A stretch of DNA of 64,000 nucleotides from Isoetes taiwanensis (Eukaryota; Streptophyta; Lycopodiopsida; Isoetales; Isoetaceae). The position numbers and the translations under genes were made by a program. Below, in pieces: positions 37,536 through 49,615 of the stretch (position 1 is its first letter; each line of letters begins with the position of its first letter). The notes under the pieces are model-generated. The model was not told where the DNA came from and ran no database searches. It was given only the letters and a program-made list of their open reading frames with translations. The stretch spans positions 825,627 through 889,626 of the forward strand of contig JAJEKV010000172.1 of NCBI GenBank assembly GCA_021234155.1, in the 5' to 3' direction.

Positions 37536-38346
37536 TTTTTAACGTCAATGGAGACCAATAGGTCATGGGACCCATACAATGATAGCTAGTACAATCATTA
37601 CTACTAGGATTAAAAACCCCGCCTCGAAAGGTTTTCAAGGGAAAAACCTTTGCGACAATGATGATACTAGAGAAGCGGAGATAATATCTTGAGGGCTCGA
37701 TGAAATATCTTGAGCGCAAGATCGAGAACCTTGTATAATGCCAAGTCATGTATGAGATGGTCGGAAAAAGTTGTGGAAGCGTGGAATGGAATGCTAAGGT
37801 CAAAAATGATTCCGACTATCTCAAAAAGCGTGGCAACCTTTAAGAGTATGGCTTTCATCTTCAATAACTCAGAATCGCAAAGAACATAGTCTCGCTTCTC
37901 GCGGCAATTCGCGGCGCTCCCATCTACCTCACAATCCAGCCTTTGGGGACCCGTCGCGAATTGATGGAATAGCTACAAACTTGTTCCCGGACAATGAAGC
38001 AAGCAAATAAGCTTGGATAAGAAGTAGCTCAAGTAGACGCCATCAAGGAAATAAATACTCCAAGAAAGAATGTGGAAAAAAATAAGCATGCCATGCTCCA
38101 AAGATATAGAGAGCTAGGAAACGAACAAGTATCTTGAGACACGAATAGAAATATCTTGTCCACAAGATAAACGTAGTTTTTAGTCCATATATTAAAATAA
38201 ACTTAGCGGAAAAAAGGCTCTTGTGGAAGATCTCGAAAAGAAAAACTTAATAAAAAACTAATAACAGTGCCCAGCATTGCTAGGTTGTAATAACTGTGCA
38301 ATAAAATCTTTATTGTTGACATCTAATTACACATTGAAGTGGTAGT

Positions 38347-38716
38347 ACAAACCACTATATCCAACACATTTAAATTTAATTCCCCTTAAACCCCTTTTGT
38401 TTTGGATCACGGGGATGACTCAGAATTTGTATGGGCATATTTGCCCTTTATTACTCGATGTGGATCGTAGATAGCAATCCTTTTTTGTGGGGTATGCTCG
38501 TACATATTTTGGTATATTGTATAACAACATCTGTGAAATATTATAAGGTTTGAGCCAATATACTTAATTGTGTTGATTTTCTACATGTATTATATGATTT
38601 TTAGAAGTTGAAAAAGGGCTCTCGCTGCCCTACGTCACCCCCATGTGAATATGCACCCAAACCGAAAGGGATTTACGGGGGAATTAAATTTAAATGTGTT
38701 GGATATAATGATTTGT
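38347..38716. mobile_element. MITE-like element, about 370 bp, terminal inverted repeats of about 55 bp
   Basis: The left arm begins ACAAACCACTATATCCAACA and continues as CATTTAAATTTAATTCCCC. The right arm, read in reverse, begins ACAAATCATTATATCCAACA and continues with the same words. The arms stay similar for about 55 bp including the CCTTTT-like inner end. There is no coding capacity in the 260 bp between. Size and long inverted repeats fit a miniature inverted-repeat transposable element; the superfamily cannot be named without a clear target-site duplication. Confidence 0.8.
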
Positions 38717-39371
38717 GTTAATTAATTATGCTTGTGGCCCAGGGGATTAGTATTCCTTGCAGTACGGGACATGTGCATGCAATAAAGGGGGGTTTTTTTT
38801 ACCATTTCGTATTTATATACTTTCCATTAAGGGGTTTTTTTCGTCATTATCTGGGGCAAAATATCTACTTTAGGGGTTAAATTAGCTTACAAAGATCAGC
38901 ATACTAGGGATGTTTTTGGGCACCCTTCGAACGCAGACGTCCATACCCTTTTATTACTAAGTGCATTTCCTGGGGCTTGTGCTAATGATTTATGTTGTAG
39001 AAAATGTTTTATATCTAGCAAAATATATAACATATATACACCATGGATTTAAATCACGGCATTTATATTTTTATTTAATTAAATGTACTTTGAGCTAGAA
39101 TGTTTGTTGCATGTATGACCATTCATGTCTCGATCTGATCACGCATAAGAAACATGAGGAATAATACCAGTCAGGACTGCACTAAATACAATTCACATGT
39201 AACAATCATCATGATGATCATGTAAGCATTTGTGATAAGCAGCTTTTCTCATTACAAAAGCCTTATGTTTGTTACAACATGAACACATCCCCACATCCCT
39301 GAAAGTCATTTCAAGCTATAAAAAACATCAAGTTTATAATTTATCTATTTGCGCAAAGCCTGCTACATTTA

Positions 39372-39720
39372 TCACCTGATTGAGAAGAGGAGGTCTACTA
39401 TTGATGCTCGTAAGGCATAATCTTCCAAACATCTACCAAATAAAATGTACAAAAATAATTTGTGTTTATGCATTATTACCCATATCTCATGCGATATGCC
39501 TCCTGGTGTTATATAGTCAAAGCAGCCAAAGGTTCCAGCCCTGCCTGTTCTGTACTTGAAAAAACTTACTTGTCCAAAATCTGCAATCATTCATATTCAA
39601 TATCCAAATGTTTGTGGGCTTAATGACACAATAATCTTTAATTCTTCATGTAGCTCCAATGGCTATCTTCAGCCCATACAAGTTCAACCTTAGTGAATAG
39701 TGCTATTTCCACATTCGCAT
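39372..39720 (-). pseudogene. Remnant of a receptor-like protein kinase domain
   Basis: Read on the minus strand, the segment contains LKIAIGA (start of the helix before the catalytic loop), IKPTNI (catalytic loop like DIKPTNILL), then in another frame IADFGQV (the DFG motif) and GTFG about 20 residues later (activation segment, like GTFGY-APE). The order and spacing match kinase subdomains VI to VIII. The catalytic Asp and the APE motif are lost and at least two frame changes are present, so it is a relic. It is on the same strand as the intact receptor kinase 10 kb away, but too decayed to say whether the two are related. Confidence 0.45.
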
Positions 39721-40073
39721 TCAACAAGATTGCGTTAAACGGGAGAAAAAGGAATATTCCTTAAAGATTCTCTCTCTTTTTTTTTCAAAGGACCTAAAAT
39801 GAGATAAAAAAATTTATTTTGGTCATAAAATTGCATTTTGATCCCCCCAAAATCACTCATTTTTTTGTGCAAAGAGAAAATTGACTATGTCAAAGTGACA
39901 CTTTTTCTAACATTTAGAATTTACCTGTAGTGTGTTTTTAGAGAAAACCACTAATTTAAGTGTATGTCCTACACAACATTTTGTAAGCTTGGATTATGTT
40001 CCAGAAAATGTACTTTTTAGGTTACAATGTGTCATTTTTTAATGATGTAATATTTCAAAGTACCAAATTGTAA

Positions 40074-40630
40074 TCCGAATACACTTTTTGCTATTAGAGG
40101 ATAATGCTTACCATGTATTAGGAATACACTTTTGCTTTTCTTGAAAAGTCAAAGTGTATTCCAAGATACACTTTTGGTTTTGCTTTCGAAATCCAAAAGT
40201 GTATTCCGAATACATTTTGTTGTACAAGTTTTTGAGACTCAACAAAGTGATCTTGGGGTTTTTCGTTTTTAGACATTTTCGATTGATCTCTCAACTTTTT
40301 GTTTCAATTGATTTGAATGACCTTGCGATTTTATTTGTTTTTATGTGGGGATACATGAATAAAGTTATAAATATTGAAGGGACTAGCGAAAAAATATATA
40401 GAAAGGGAAAAATAATCCAAGAACAACTAGATTTTCTAGCATATTCAATTTATTTTGATGACCTTTCAATTGTTTTTATTGTTTTGTGTGGATCTGAATT
40501 TATGGTATTAAATAATAAAGGGATTTTGATTTTTTTGTTCTTAACACTACATACTTCGGATCTTGGTTTCAAATCATAAGAGGAAATGTATTCGAATACA
40601 CTTTGTATTCCGAATACACTTTTTTTTTTG
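40074..40630. repeat. Cluster of GTGTATTC/GAATACAC inverted repeats
   Basis: The near-palindrome AAAGTGTATTCCGAATACA and its partner TGTATTCCGAATACACTTT occur at both ends of a 40,148-40,630 interval (left copies about 40,150 and 40,193; right copies about 40,587-40,622). Further single copies lie near 40,074 and 40,120. The arrangement could be a foldback element with sub-terminal repeats. The long A/T-rich plus-strand frame inside it (40154-40579) has no motif and is probably not a gene. Confidence 0.5.
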
Positions 40631-41219
40631 TAAGAGGACTCAAATAACCCTTTTTTTTGCCCTTTACCTTTCCATGGCGATCTTTGTCTCTGGACCTTGT
40701 GCCACCATTTTATGGAAAGCACCCGGCCGGTTCATGGAGTTTCGGATATGGGGGGAGCATGTCAAACAAGGTTGTTTTGGTGGCTATGGTGGCAAACCCT
40801 AAGCTATGGTGCCTCGGTATTTTATATGGCATGGCCTAGTGAAGCCCCTACCGTGGCGTGTGAATACATGGTGGCATGAAGCATATTGTCCAAAGTAAGT
40901 TGCATAGTTTTTCTTGCCCTTTTTAAACTAGATGAGGTGTCCATTTTGAAGCAAGGAGATATTCTTGATTTGCCCATGTTGTGTCCTCTATGTTTAAACC
41001 GAGCTTCTTTTTCGCAAACACATTGAAGCTTTTGAAATAATAGCTGAAAATATGGTCCCCATGCTTTGTACTGTAGAAAAGGACATGATGAATGAGAATT
41101 TTGTCAGTATGAGACCTTGAAGGTGAAAATGCTTCCGTGGTACCTCAGTTCCATCCCCATAGTATGGTAAGATATTTTCACATTTTTGTTTTTTTTTAGT
41201 TGCCATTTGTAACTTTTGT

Positions 41220-42760
41220 CAACATATTACATTAATTCTTAATATGTCAATTTAATTATTCTATCATTGCTTGTTGATTCTTAGCATAGAGTTATGTTTT
41301 AAAGTAGGTTAGCATGACTATTTTTTTCTAGCCAAGTTTAGCCTGTTGGTTGCATTTCTTTTAAATGTGTTGGAATTTTGCTTAGTTCTTTTAGCTTTAA
41401 AGATTTTTTGTTAACTTTGTTTGTGTACTAGATTGCATTCTACTTCGGTTTTGAGAGCAATTCCTCTCAATATCTTTTCACCTTCCTTGAACTCTACATC
41501 CGAAGTCTTTGAATGTAAAGTCATAGAGTCGACGAGGATTTCATCAAATTAGCATGAGATTTTTAGTCACTAAAGTTGGCATGTAAAAACATTATTAGCG
41601 TAAGAAGACCACAATGGCTCATACAAGTCGTTGCTATTTTAATGAACCCGAACCGGGGTTGCAAAATGGAGGCGGTTTATATTTCTATAATAATATTTAC
41701 ATGAAATGTACATGCCTTGAAAATAAAAATAAATAATATGAAATTCTTATTATATTAATGTCTACTAGGAGTGTGTCAAGGATTTAAATCATGTGCATCA
41801 ATGTTTTTAATTTTCATCCTCAACAAAAATAAGGAGGTTGCATATTAACCATTCATGCCTCTAAAATCGAAGGAAATAAATCCTTCACCAAATTCAAAGC
41901 ATCAAACCATCTTAAAGCTTTTTTGCGTCCATTTTTAGAACATGCTTTTTGGGACCAATAGATGCTACCTTCAGTTTGAGCAACATTTGGCATGTTGAAT
42001 GGCCTCTTAAACATAAGGTTTAATAGGGGATTGGAAACATGGTTCCCAATTAATATTCGAATAGCATAAGATTAAAGGTGCTATTCAGAATAGCACAAGA
42101 CTTCAAGATGTGGGTGTAAGGGATTTGAAATATGGCTTCCAATTTGTATTCGGAATAGTGTAAGAGTGCAAGATCCTGTTACAAATAACGTAAGATCCCA
42201 AGGGCCCGACAATCTCTATTCCAAAATAAAAACAGGAATTTTATAAACATTTAGGTTCTTCTCTAGAGCTATTGGTATGCTTTCGGGTGGTTCTTCTCCT
42301 CACATCATAAAACTTTTATGTTTACTTCTTCTTCATACCTTGCACTTCTTGTGTAATGTTCATACTTTAACTTGTGACCTTTTACAAATTCACCCCTTTT
42401 TGTCATGTCTTCACAATAACCCTATGCAAACAAAAAAAAAATGTAGCTGAAATAGTGCATACTAAATCATACACCATAATGATCTTGGACTTAACCTCTA
42501 AATATGCCATTTCAAGTGATTTATATATTGATCCAGTAGTAAGAAAATAATTTTTTCTCTAAAATAGCACATTTTAAAATGTAATCACCATGATCTTCTG
42601 AATAAAACCCCTAAAAATGCCATTTCAAATGGTTAGTACATTTTAGAGAAGGGAATCTTCAAAGTGGAATGCTACAACACTCCTGTTTAATATGCAACTG
42701 TGTTATTCTCCAATCACAAACTACTAGGGAGTTTTCAGATATAAACAATAGCCATTGACC
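41220..42760. other. Non-coding stretch
   Basis: A/T-rich, with T- and A-runs; no frame worth reporting on either strand. I see nothing recognisable in it. Confidence 0.5.
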
Positions 42761-43160
42761 CACTAGATTTTTTATGTTGAAGCAGAGTTTGCACTTTCTT
42801 GCTGGCTGTTGGATTGCTATAACAGAGCCGCATAGGAAGATCTTTGTATTATCCTAGTCTAAACTTCTACAAAACACACAATCTTCTTACTTGTATCTTC
42901 CATTTCGTGCAACTCTCTAAACTAACAAAAGCAACGATGGAGTATTTTTTGTCATCTCAGGTACACAAAATCTTCATGCTTTTATAACAGACTAGATTTT
43001 TTTTGTATTGAAGTAGAGTTTGCACATTCTTGTTGGCATTTGGATTGCTATAAGAGAGCCGCATAGAAAGATCTTTGTATTATCCTAATCCAAACTTCTA
43101 CAAAACACACAATCTTCTTACATGTATCTTCCCTTTTGTGCAGCTCTCTAAAGTAACAAA
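42761..43160. repeat. Direct repeat of about 165 bp, period about 230
   Basis: Copies at about 42761-42930 and 42991-43160 share CTAGATTTTTT, AGAGTTTGCAC, TTGGATTGCTATAA, AGAGCCGCATAG and AAAGATCTTTGTATTATCCT-type words to the end, with roughly one difference per ten bases. A smaller decayed repeat (GAACAACTRCTTC) follows at 43,250-43,330. Confidence 0.85.
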
Positions 43161-43980
43161 ATATTGTTGTAGGCTGATTTTTTTAATTTAAAAAGAAGCG
43201 CATGCAAAAGATTGGACATGCTAGCACAGAGAGATGATTGAATGTGGCATGGATAGAAGAACAACTGCTTCAGATCAGATATGGCAGTGATCGAATATAG
43301 CATGGATGGAAGAACAACTACTTCTTGTTTGTGGATGCGGTTGTTTCTGCCGTGCTAGCAAATCCCGAACTCTAATCGTGGAATTCTAAAACTGCTATTG
43401 CCTGGAAACCTAATATTAAAACCTAATATGTAGTGCACACTAGAAAAACATGCGAATAATAAAAGTCCCACAACTACACGATTTCCCCTCGCCTATGTAA
43501 TATTGTATGAAATTTGACCTATGTAAAATTGTATGAAGCTTGACTCGATACATGAACCCTGCTTAGTTTATGAAAAACTCAAAAGCATTCATATTCCTCA
43601 AGGACCTGCCTATAGTATACCTATCCTTATAGTTTCTTAGTCTCTGCAGCATTTGACCTAAGTAAACCAAACATTAGTTAGAATGCATATTCTTAGCTCC
43701 CTAAGCCCGCCGAAAATTCTATGCGCCTACCTGCCATAAGAGCTCCCGAAGTCGGTCGAAAATTCTATGCCTCATTTTAGTAGACTGCTGGAAATTGAAC
43801 CCTGCATGCACTCTTGCCAGAGCTGCTATAGCTGCCAGCGTACTAAGAAGTAGGCATCGCCATTGAACCTTGAAGTAGAGCGAGAAGGAAAAACCACGGG
43901 CTATCTGGTTCGTCGAACTAAATTAAAGATCAAATATGGACCTTCAAAACGTTAGGGCAGAGTTGAATACACATCGGATA

Positions 43981-44102
43981 ACGTAAAGTTAGGGGGGGAG
44001 GAAATTTCAGTGTATTACAGGCCTAGATTAAAATCTATAATTTAGAGTTGTAGTTAATACAATGCCACGTGGCATGAAATTTCCTCCCCCTAGACTTTAC
44101 GT
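43981..44102. repeat. Foldback element with 28-bp arms and a G-box palindrome
   Basis: The left arm ACGTAAAGTTAGGGGGGGAG (43981 on, through GAAATTTCA to 44009) pairs with the right arm at 44075-44102 (TGAAATTTCC to ACTTTACGT). The loop side carries a perfect 14-bp palindrome ATGCCACGTGGCAT at 44062-44075, which contains a G-box core. It is a small non-autonomous inverted-repeat element or a relic of one. Confidence 0.75.
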
Positions 44103-44115
44103 GGGAAAATGTATC

Positions 44116-44198
44116 GGAGGAGGCAATTTCGGCTAGTTCGGACCTAGCTCACCCTAAAAAGGCTCGCCAGGCTCTTACCTAGCGAAATTGCCTCTTCC
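44116..44198. repeat. Second, adjacent foldback with 16-bp arms
   Basis: GGAGGAGGCAATTTCG at 44116-44131 pairs with CGAAATTGCCTCTTCC at 44183-44198 with one mismatch. The outer parts of both foldbacks share a GGAGG and AATTT theme, so they may derive from the same kind of element. Confidence 0.7.
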
Positions 44199-44209
44199 AG
44201 CACATTAAT

Positions 44210-46100
44210 CCTAACATTATAATGTATGATAGATGGACGAAAAAGCTAACAAGAATAGGTAGACGAAAAATAAGGGGATCTTTTGCCACACAGCGGCGTC
44301 ACACAACGGCCATATATCTCGACAAATCGGGTTAAGATTTATCTGGGTTTTTGAAATGCTTCAATATCCCAGGCTATGGCACGCGGATTAATATTTATCT
44401 AGGTTTCTGAAATGCTTCTTGGATACAGCGGCTAGGTATCCTGCTGCATAGATTGGGCCTGGCAAGAGATCCAGGGGTCAGATTACTTTTATAAACCTGG
44501 TCTCGCAAGAAATGATTGAATGAATAGAGCTTCGAAGAATGCTGAGAGGAGCAAGACTATGATACACAAATCTAAATGCATTCCTAGTTTCTGGGCAGAT
44601 ATAGAGATACAAAATTGCAAGATTTTCTTGGTAGCTACTTCTCTAAAAATGTAAGCCTAGACATGGCTGAAACAGACAATAATGATCCTACTGGCTACGG
44701 CAGTGGAGCTAAAATGAAGGTTATATAGAAGGACTTAAGGTCAATGCCATTGTTACAATATTTTGTAGCCTATACAACAAGAAGTAGGGACTTGTGTCAA
44801 TAAATGCCATCAACCCGCACTACAAAGCGGAACATCTTATTGAATTGTATCTCACTTTAGGGCCTTTGATTGTGTTTTAGGCTTGTGTTTTGGCTTCGGT
44901 ACTTTATATGGATAGTTGATCATGCCTTTCGATCAAGAAAACCACATCGCATATATTGCCGCCTCGTGTCACACCATTGTCACATTTACGTCTTGCATCC
45001 GGTGTCAATGTCACTCAACATCAATTCTGCAACATCATTTTTAGCCACCCATGCGCGACTAGCGAACAAGGGGAAAATCCCATGTTCTTTGACCCCTCCC
45101 ATAACAACTAGTAGGTTGGCGTATATAGGTTGGTCATGGGTGGAGTGCTTAAGATGGCGAATATTTGCACCATCCCCATGGGCAATAAGGAAAGCGAAAC
45201 TCCGGGCCCTTCAATGGATGCCACCTTGATGTTCCTTAGAATCTTTATGGTGTTCACACAATCTCTAGAACTCATACAACGAATTTCTCTTTCTTGCAAA
45301 ATGCAATTATGGAGAGGCAAAAGCTGTCTCAACACGGTTTCCAATTCCACGTCTGTTCCTCATGTCGGTAGTTATCGCGGATTGTGTGCATTGCATGCTC
45401 ATCTCGACATCCACATTCAACCCGGTAACTGTTAGATGTTGCTCAGAAAATTCCCATATTGGTTTAAAAACGAGCACATGTATCTCTTTTCGAGGAGCAT
45501 GAACAAACAAGTTGATTTACGGATTGCTTTTGTTGACTTGGATTTAAGGCATGTCAGCGTAATCCCCGCTCGCATATTTGGTGCCACTAGATTATACCAT
45601 CCGCAACTGCCGCACTAGTTAATGGGATCCGAAGGAAGGAGGACAAGTAATAGAGCTTTACTTGTTGATGGTTTGCAGGCTTCGCTCTCCACCATTTTAT
45701 ATATAGCAAGAAAGGGTTTTTTGCCTTTTCAAACATAGAGGCACCTTTGTCGTGTAAAACTAAAAGTCTTGCCTAGTTAAAGAATTGGGATATAAAGTAT
45801 TCATTTGAAGGTCCTCACAGCGTTTATGCATCGAGACATCGGCATGTTGTAGCTTCTGCGGTGTAGGTAAAGCTATTATTCAAGGCAAACATGGCATCAA
45901 GGCTTGGATTTTCAATGGCACTAATTGCACCTCACAACCCATATCAAAGGGGACTTGACCCAATGGAAATGCACAATTATGATTCAGTTATCCTTCATCC
46001 AATGAGAAAAAAAGAAGGAAGACCAAAGCCCTCGACAAATAGAGCAAAATAAAGGACCACGGACTAGAGTGGTGAAGGCTCAACGTTCCTCTTTAGCGTA
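44210..46100. other. Unrecognised stretch with short open frames
   Basis: Open frames of 80-119 codons overlap on both strands around 44,870-45,620. None carries a motif I can name, and the overlap of strands gives no clear choice. It may be a degraded mobile element. Confidence 0.35.
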
Positions 46101-46109
46101 TAGTGAAAA

Positions 46110-46240
46110 CATTTTAGGGACAAAATGGAATTCCAAATGGAAATATTAATTGTGTCCCTACTACACCTCTTGGGTATGGTGAAGCATTTTAGGGGACAAA
46201 ATGGAATTTCAAATGGAAATATTAATTGTGTCCCCGCTAC
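46110..46240. repeat. Two-copy tandem duplication, about 74 bp unit
   Basis: CATTTTAGGG, then ACAAAATGGAATT, CAAATGGAAATATTAATTGT and GTCCC at 46110-46166 recur at 46184-46240 with two or three differences. Confidence 0.85.
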
Positions 46241-46249
46241 AAAGAGCGA

Positions 46250-49200
46250 TATAACAAGTCTGATTTTGTCACATCTTATAATGATCACAGTTCTCTATAA
46301 GTGTACTTCTCATTTTGCTTATTTAAGGAAGGTGTCGGTGAGTCTTAAAGTATGATGAGTCTTAAAGTATATCGTTCTTGATTTTTTATGTAATGCGGTC
46401 AATCAGTGGTGGGCAATTTTGTGGCCTAGCAGAAATGTCTTGGATCTGTGGATTTTAATAAGAAGCATGGATTTTTGGCACAGGATAAGTGGAATGGACA
46501 TTTTGTGTTAAGTGGCATGTCATCAAAGACATTCCCAATAGCCGATTCGTCATATCATTTTGAGAACAATGACAAAACACATGGATCAATGAGAGACACC
46601 TAAGAGATAGCTTCTCATCCTCATCTGCTTTTCCCTTTTGTCTGGGTTTCTAATTCATTTGAGACACCACATCACGTGTTATATTTCAGCGTGGGTATTA
46701 AAATGCTTAAGATATTTAAAAAGCTACCCATCAAGGCATCTATATTGACTTCCGGTTTTCTGAGACGGGCAACCAAACAATGCGGGGAGAAGATATCGGC
46801 ATCAACTCGCAAAATTCCCATCAAGAGCAACAAATGCAAGTAAAGTAATAGTGTTATGTACCTAGTACATGGGGCTATCATTCTCACATGTAACAAGTTC
46901 TAGAAATTAAGTTCTCAGCTTAACAATGTGCTTGTTTACAATTTCCCATTTGGTAGCAAAGAAAGCACATACGATGAGGTTCCTAATAATTGAAACAAAC
47001 TCATGGAAATGGAAATATGAGAGATCTTGCGGTGTGGGTTTAAAACCTGCAACAACTAAAATGGAGAATGCTGATACAATTTTCAAAAGTGAGAGATTGT
47101 GTAGCCCCAATTGACAAAAGCGTGATAAGCTAAAATGGCAGCTCAACCAAAAAGAAAACCGGAGGTGGAGCTCTCAATAGTAGATTCTGAACAAGAAACA
47201 AAAACTCTACGGTGGAAGTGGCATGTCACCGGAAGGGGAAAAAGAAAATGGAAAGGCTCTCATCCAAAGATTAACAATGAAGAAAGGCGGTTGAGTGATA
47301 ATTTAAGTTACCTACATTGCGCGATGCATTTGCCGCTAATTTGTGGGCTTAGCGTGGAGCCTCTCGTGGACCGTCACATAAAGCGGCATTCTTTCGAGAA
47401 AGCCTTGAACAAAAATATAAAAGCTTTTCCTCTGTTTGTAAGCCTTGGTGCTTTGCTACATCTTGGGAGCGGCATTCCGCGTCCTGAAAGGAACTACCAC
47501 CATGTGGATAGCCACCACCGCTTTCTATAGGCTGTTATATAAACAATAATAGTTGCATCATCTCATCACACGCAATTAAATGACAAGGAAGTTAGTAGAA
47601 ATCAAGGTCCTATGATCCAACTTTATCCCATTTCCATCCAATCTTGTATACTCACCACAAGCTCGACAAATGCCCTTATGAAATGTGCATAGCCCATACT
47701 CTCAAACTTGACGCATGTGGCATGTTCTGGGAGATGAAAATGGACGATCTGCATAAAATAATCTAAAAGTAACCTTAACTTGGCGGGACAAACAACTCAA
47801 CAAGTAATAATAAAGGATCTTCTTAGAAGTTTCTTTTTTTCTCTTAAGCTTTTTGATCTCCATAGATTGTAGGTGATCAATCGAATATTCGCCGAAATGT
47901 AAGATATGGTCTTCCCCGAGGAATGACCTCCTTTTCTGCATAAAAATTAGAGAACTCGTAATTCAGTGTAATGCGAAGCTACTCAAACTATATAAATGTT
48001 TGCTTTCTTACTTCAAGAGTATTGACATCGTGTGTTTCGAGCTTTAAAATAATCGACAATAGTGGCATCATCACGATAGCCTAGAGTTCTGAAAGGAAAT
48101 TAGTACCATTTTCAAATTATTAAATCTCTTCTGATCATATCATTAAGAATTCATTGGCATAACTACCATATGCTTTGATGGCTTTCTTCACGAAAAGTAC
48201 GGATAACCTATCCTTCCAAACTTGGCGACAACCTACTTTTTCTCATAGTCCAACCGCCATTTGAGATGCAACAATCTTTGTTTGGGTCCTTCCATTTGCT
48301 CATAAACCGGTCGAGAAGCTTTTAGTCCCATTACTTATCAATAAAAATATAGCACCGCATAAGAAAACAAGCATTTTTCGGAACTCTTTGACCTTCAGTT
48401 ACACAGGGACATAATCATAACAACTTTCCAGATTTAATGGTCGTATATCCTCGTTATGCGGAAAACAATGCTTAAACAAGGTTAGAAGCCGTGTTGCATG
48501 GACATTTCATTTTTTCAAATCTCTTATCATGGCCATCAATCCATCAAGATAAAGCATGAGCTTGCTTTATCAAAGAATTAACCAAATGAGCCCTACCATA
48601 ACCTTGCCTTATCTAGGACAAAGATACTAGTGACAATATGTCATAATGTTGACTTTTCTAAAGAAGATGCTTGAACCAGGCTAAAATTAAAAGAAACATG
48701 GTTCCATCGCACAAAGGGTTGCTATCATGAAATGGTAATCAAATTGAAACCCTGAAGTCCATTTAGACAGGCTAGTAAGCAGCACCACTCTAATAGTCTT
48801 CAGCATGTTCCTGCGAAACTGTTAAACAATATAATTCACAACTGAGAAAACTAATATCGATCTCGGAAAGTCCTATTATGGCATGAAACTCTGTTGCAGT
48901 TGCATGCGACTGCAAACAGAGGAAAATGCTACGCTACAAGAATCTGCAGTAAAGCCTAATCCAAAGCAAACAAACAGGTTTACTCCGACTTTTGCATGCA
49001 TGCCTTCCCGCGAACTGGCAGTGCTCAATGGTTTATTAGTCTTGAATGTGGTTGCCCCTCCATAGTCAATCAGCTGCTGTGCATCTTACCATGCCTGCAT
49101 ACGAAACTAAACTCCAGAGACATATAACAAGAATAGGGTAGCAAACGGCCCTTCTTAGTCCAAGAATCCCCTGCACAGTAAATCTCGTATGGCTGTTTGT

Positions 49201-49610
49201 GTCTTGGTTGGACGACGACCGCACTGCTTTGGATGGCGGTTAGATGGTTTGCCTGGCCATTTGCAATAACAGGCGACGGCATTTCTGACCCGATAGGGGA
49301 GTTTTAGTTTTTTATAATATTCGGTATATGCTAGCATATACCCAGCACATGCCAAAAACCCACATAAACAAGGGATTGCCCCCCTAGGGGCAACCCAAAA
49401 AACCCGCCCTTTCGAGTTTTCGGGGAAAACCATGAGGATAAAAAATGGACTAGGAGCAATATAACGGATAACATTAAGTTCTGAACTGGAAGCAATAAGT
49501 CAAATAAACTTCGTGTGCCATCAGGCTTCACGTGCACCGTCAACTCCAAATAATGCCAAAAAAATGAAAAGATTGCAATGTCAAAACACCAAAATAATGA
49601 TCCAATGTGC
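46250..49610. other. Non-coding flank of the chromovirus
   Basis: No gene is supportable. A plus-strand frame of 131 codons at 47135-47530 is basic at its start but lacks any domain. The last few hundred bases before the LTR (49,300-49,600) are more GC-rich and may be part of an older insertion. Confidence 0.4.
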
Positions 49611-49615
49611 TCGCA

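Noticed and set aside
40154-40579. 141-codon plus-strand frame
   Set aside because: It lies between inverted repeats in A/T-rich sequence; its Phe/Ile/Leu bias follows composition and no motif is visible.
47135-47530. 131-codon plus-strand frame with a basic N-terminus
   Set aside because: No recognisable domain, and nearby sequence gives no splice or promoter evidence.
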